6,598 nt of DNA from NCBI GenBank assembly GCA_046160675.1, contig JBJXHH010000224.1, positions 1 to 6,598 of the forward strand, given 5' to 3'. Below the pieces are notes generated by a model. It made no database searches. It worked only from the letters and a program-made list of their open reading frames with translations, and was not told the DNA's origin. Positions 6,093 to 6,598 of this stretch are shown in pieces (within the stretch, counting starts at the first letter, position 1; the number at the start of each line of letters is the position of its first letter). Source of the stretch: JACMJP01 sp046160675. GTDB lineage: Bacteria > Bacteroidota > Bacteroidia > Chitinophagales > BACL12. The translations under genes were made by a program, and so were the position numbers.

Positions 6093-6598
6093 ATGGAAAA
6101 AATAGATATACACAGCATCTCTACACTCCCACCCAAAAATTTTGATAAAGAGCAAACAGAAAAGAAAACGAAGGTCCTTCTGAAAGAATTGGGGAAATTG
6201 CAAAATGTACTGTACGCACAAGGAAAACACAGCCTGCTGATAATTATGCAAGGCATGGATGCCAGCGGAAAAGATGGGGCCATTCGAGAAGTATTTTCAG
6301 GCATAAACCCTATGGGCTGTAAGGTACAGTCATTTAAGAAACCCACCGAGGAGGAAATGAAACATGAATTTCTTTGGCGTATTCATAAACATGTACCCGA
6401 AAAAGGAATGATTCAGATATTTAACCGCTCGCATTATGAAGATGTTTTAATACAACGGGTACATGCCTGGGTGGATATGCCAACCATCAAAAAAAGGTAT
6501 GAACACATTAATGCCTTTGAAAACTTGCTGATGGAAAATGCAACGGTAATCCTTAAATTTTACATGCATATATCACAAAAAGAGCAGATTTCGAGACT
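6093..6598 (+). CDS. PPK2-family polyphosphate kinase (partial, 3' end outside window)
   Basis: This is the first 168 residues of a PPK2-type polyphosphate:nucleotide phosphotransferase, cut by the window edge; the gene is open to the last base. PPK2 enzymes move phosphate between inorganic polyphosphate and nucleotides in the cytoplasm. Walker A is G54-MDASGKDG-62, with K60 as the phosphate-binding lysine. It is followed by SGINPMG (69-75), S-F-K-K-P-T-E-E-E (80-88), the HEFLWRIH block (91-98) and the Walker-B-like FNRSHYEDV (110-118). The Asn at the start of that last motif and the SGxNPxG block resemble class III PPK2 proteins, which can phosphorylate AMP and ADP; the class call is tentative. 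The lid region is beginning at HISQKEQISR (159-168). Family members are usually about 250-300 residues, so roughly 60% is present. The ATG at 6093 is the first in frame and is preceded by a TAnnTTTG box. Confidence 0.92.
   Translation, partial: MEKIDIHSISTLPPKNFDKEQTEKKTKVLLKELGKLQNVLYAQGKHSLLIIMQGMDASGKDGAIREVFSGINPMGCKVQSFKKPTEEEMKHEFLWRIHKHVPEKGMIQIFNRSHYEDVLIQRVHAWVDMPTIKKRYEHINAFENLLMENATVILKFYMHISQKEQISR

Noticed and set aside
6065..6346. 93-codon - strand open frame over the PPK2 start
   Set aside because: It covers the PPK2 Walker A region in antisense; the + strand reading matches the PPK2 family throughout.

Overview
The window reads as a piece of a Bacteroidota chromosome, probably from the Chitinophagaceae/Sphingobacteriales side of the phylum. 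This is inferred from several signs: starts without Shine-Dalgarno sequences, boxes of the TAnnTTTG type seen in Bacteroidota promoters, signal peptides ending in S-A-Q or F-S-Q, and several outer-membrane beta-barrel genes. Base composition is AT-rich. No rRNA, tRNA, CRISPR array, transposase or integrase is visible.

Layout, left to right. A pirin-family gene lies on the + strand (39-896). It converges on a small outer-membrane beta-barrel gene on the - strand (966 region to 1638). The stretch carrying this barrel gene is flanked by an almost perfect 30-bp direct repeat (873-902 and 1672-1701). The repeat contains the last seven codons and the stop of the pirin gene, and a strong bidirectional hairpin terminator (1702-1725) directly follows the second copy. 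Next, on the - strand, come a 77-residue cysteine-containing lipoprotein (1749-1982) and, 29 nt upstream of it, a 396-residue porin-like outer-membrane protein (2012-3202). These two are probably one operon. After a 158-nt gap holding an AT-rich hairpin, a large - strand gene (3361-5991) encodes an 876-residue protein with two N-terminal beta-rich repeats and two CbbX/SpoVK-type AAA+ ATPase domains. A 101-nt intergenic region separates it from a divergent + strand PPK2-family polyphosphate kinase gene (6093 to the window end, truncated).

How the genes work together. The only linkage the sequence supports well is the lipoprotein/porin-like pair in the cell envelope. The AAA+ gene and the polyphosphate kinase share a divergent control region, which allows but does not show co-regulation. 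Pirin and the small barrel protein look like independent genes. No complete defence or mobile system is evident.

The two most unusual items are the repeat-flanked barrel gene at the pirin 3' end, which looks like an insertion or a remnant of a duplicated pirin, and the architecture of the AAA+ protein, with a duplicated NPGxW-containing beta module in front of tandem CbbX-like motors.
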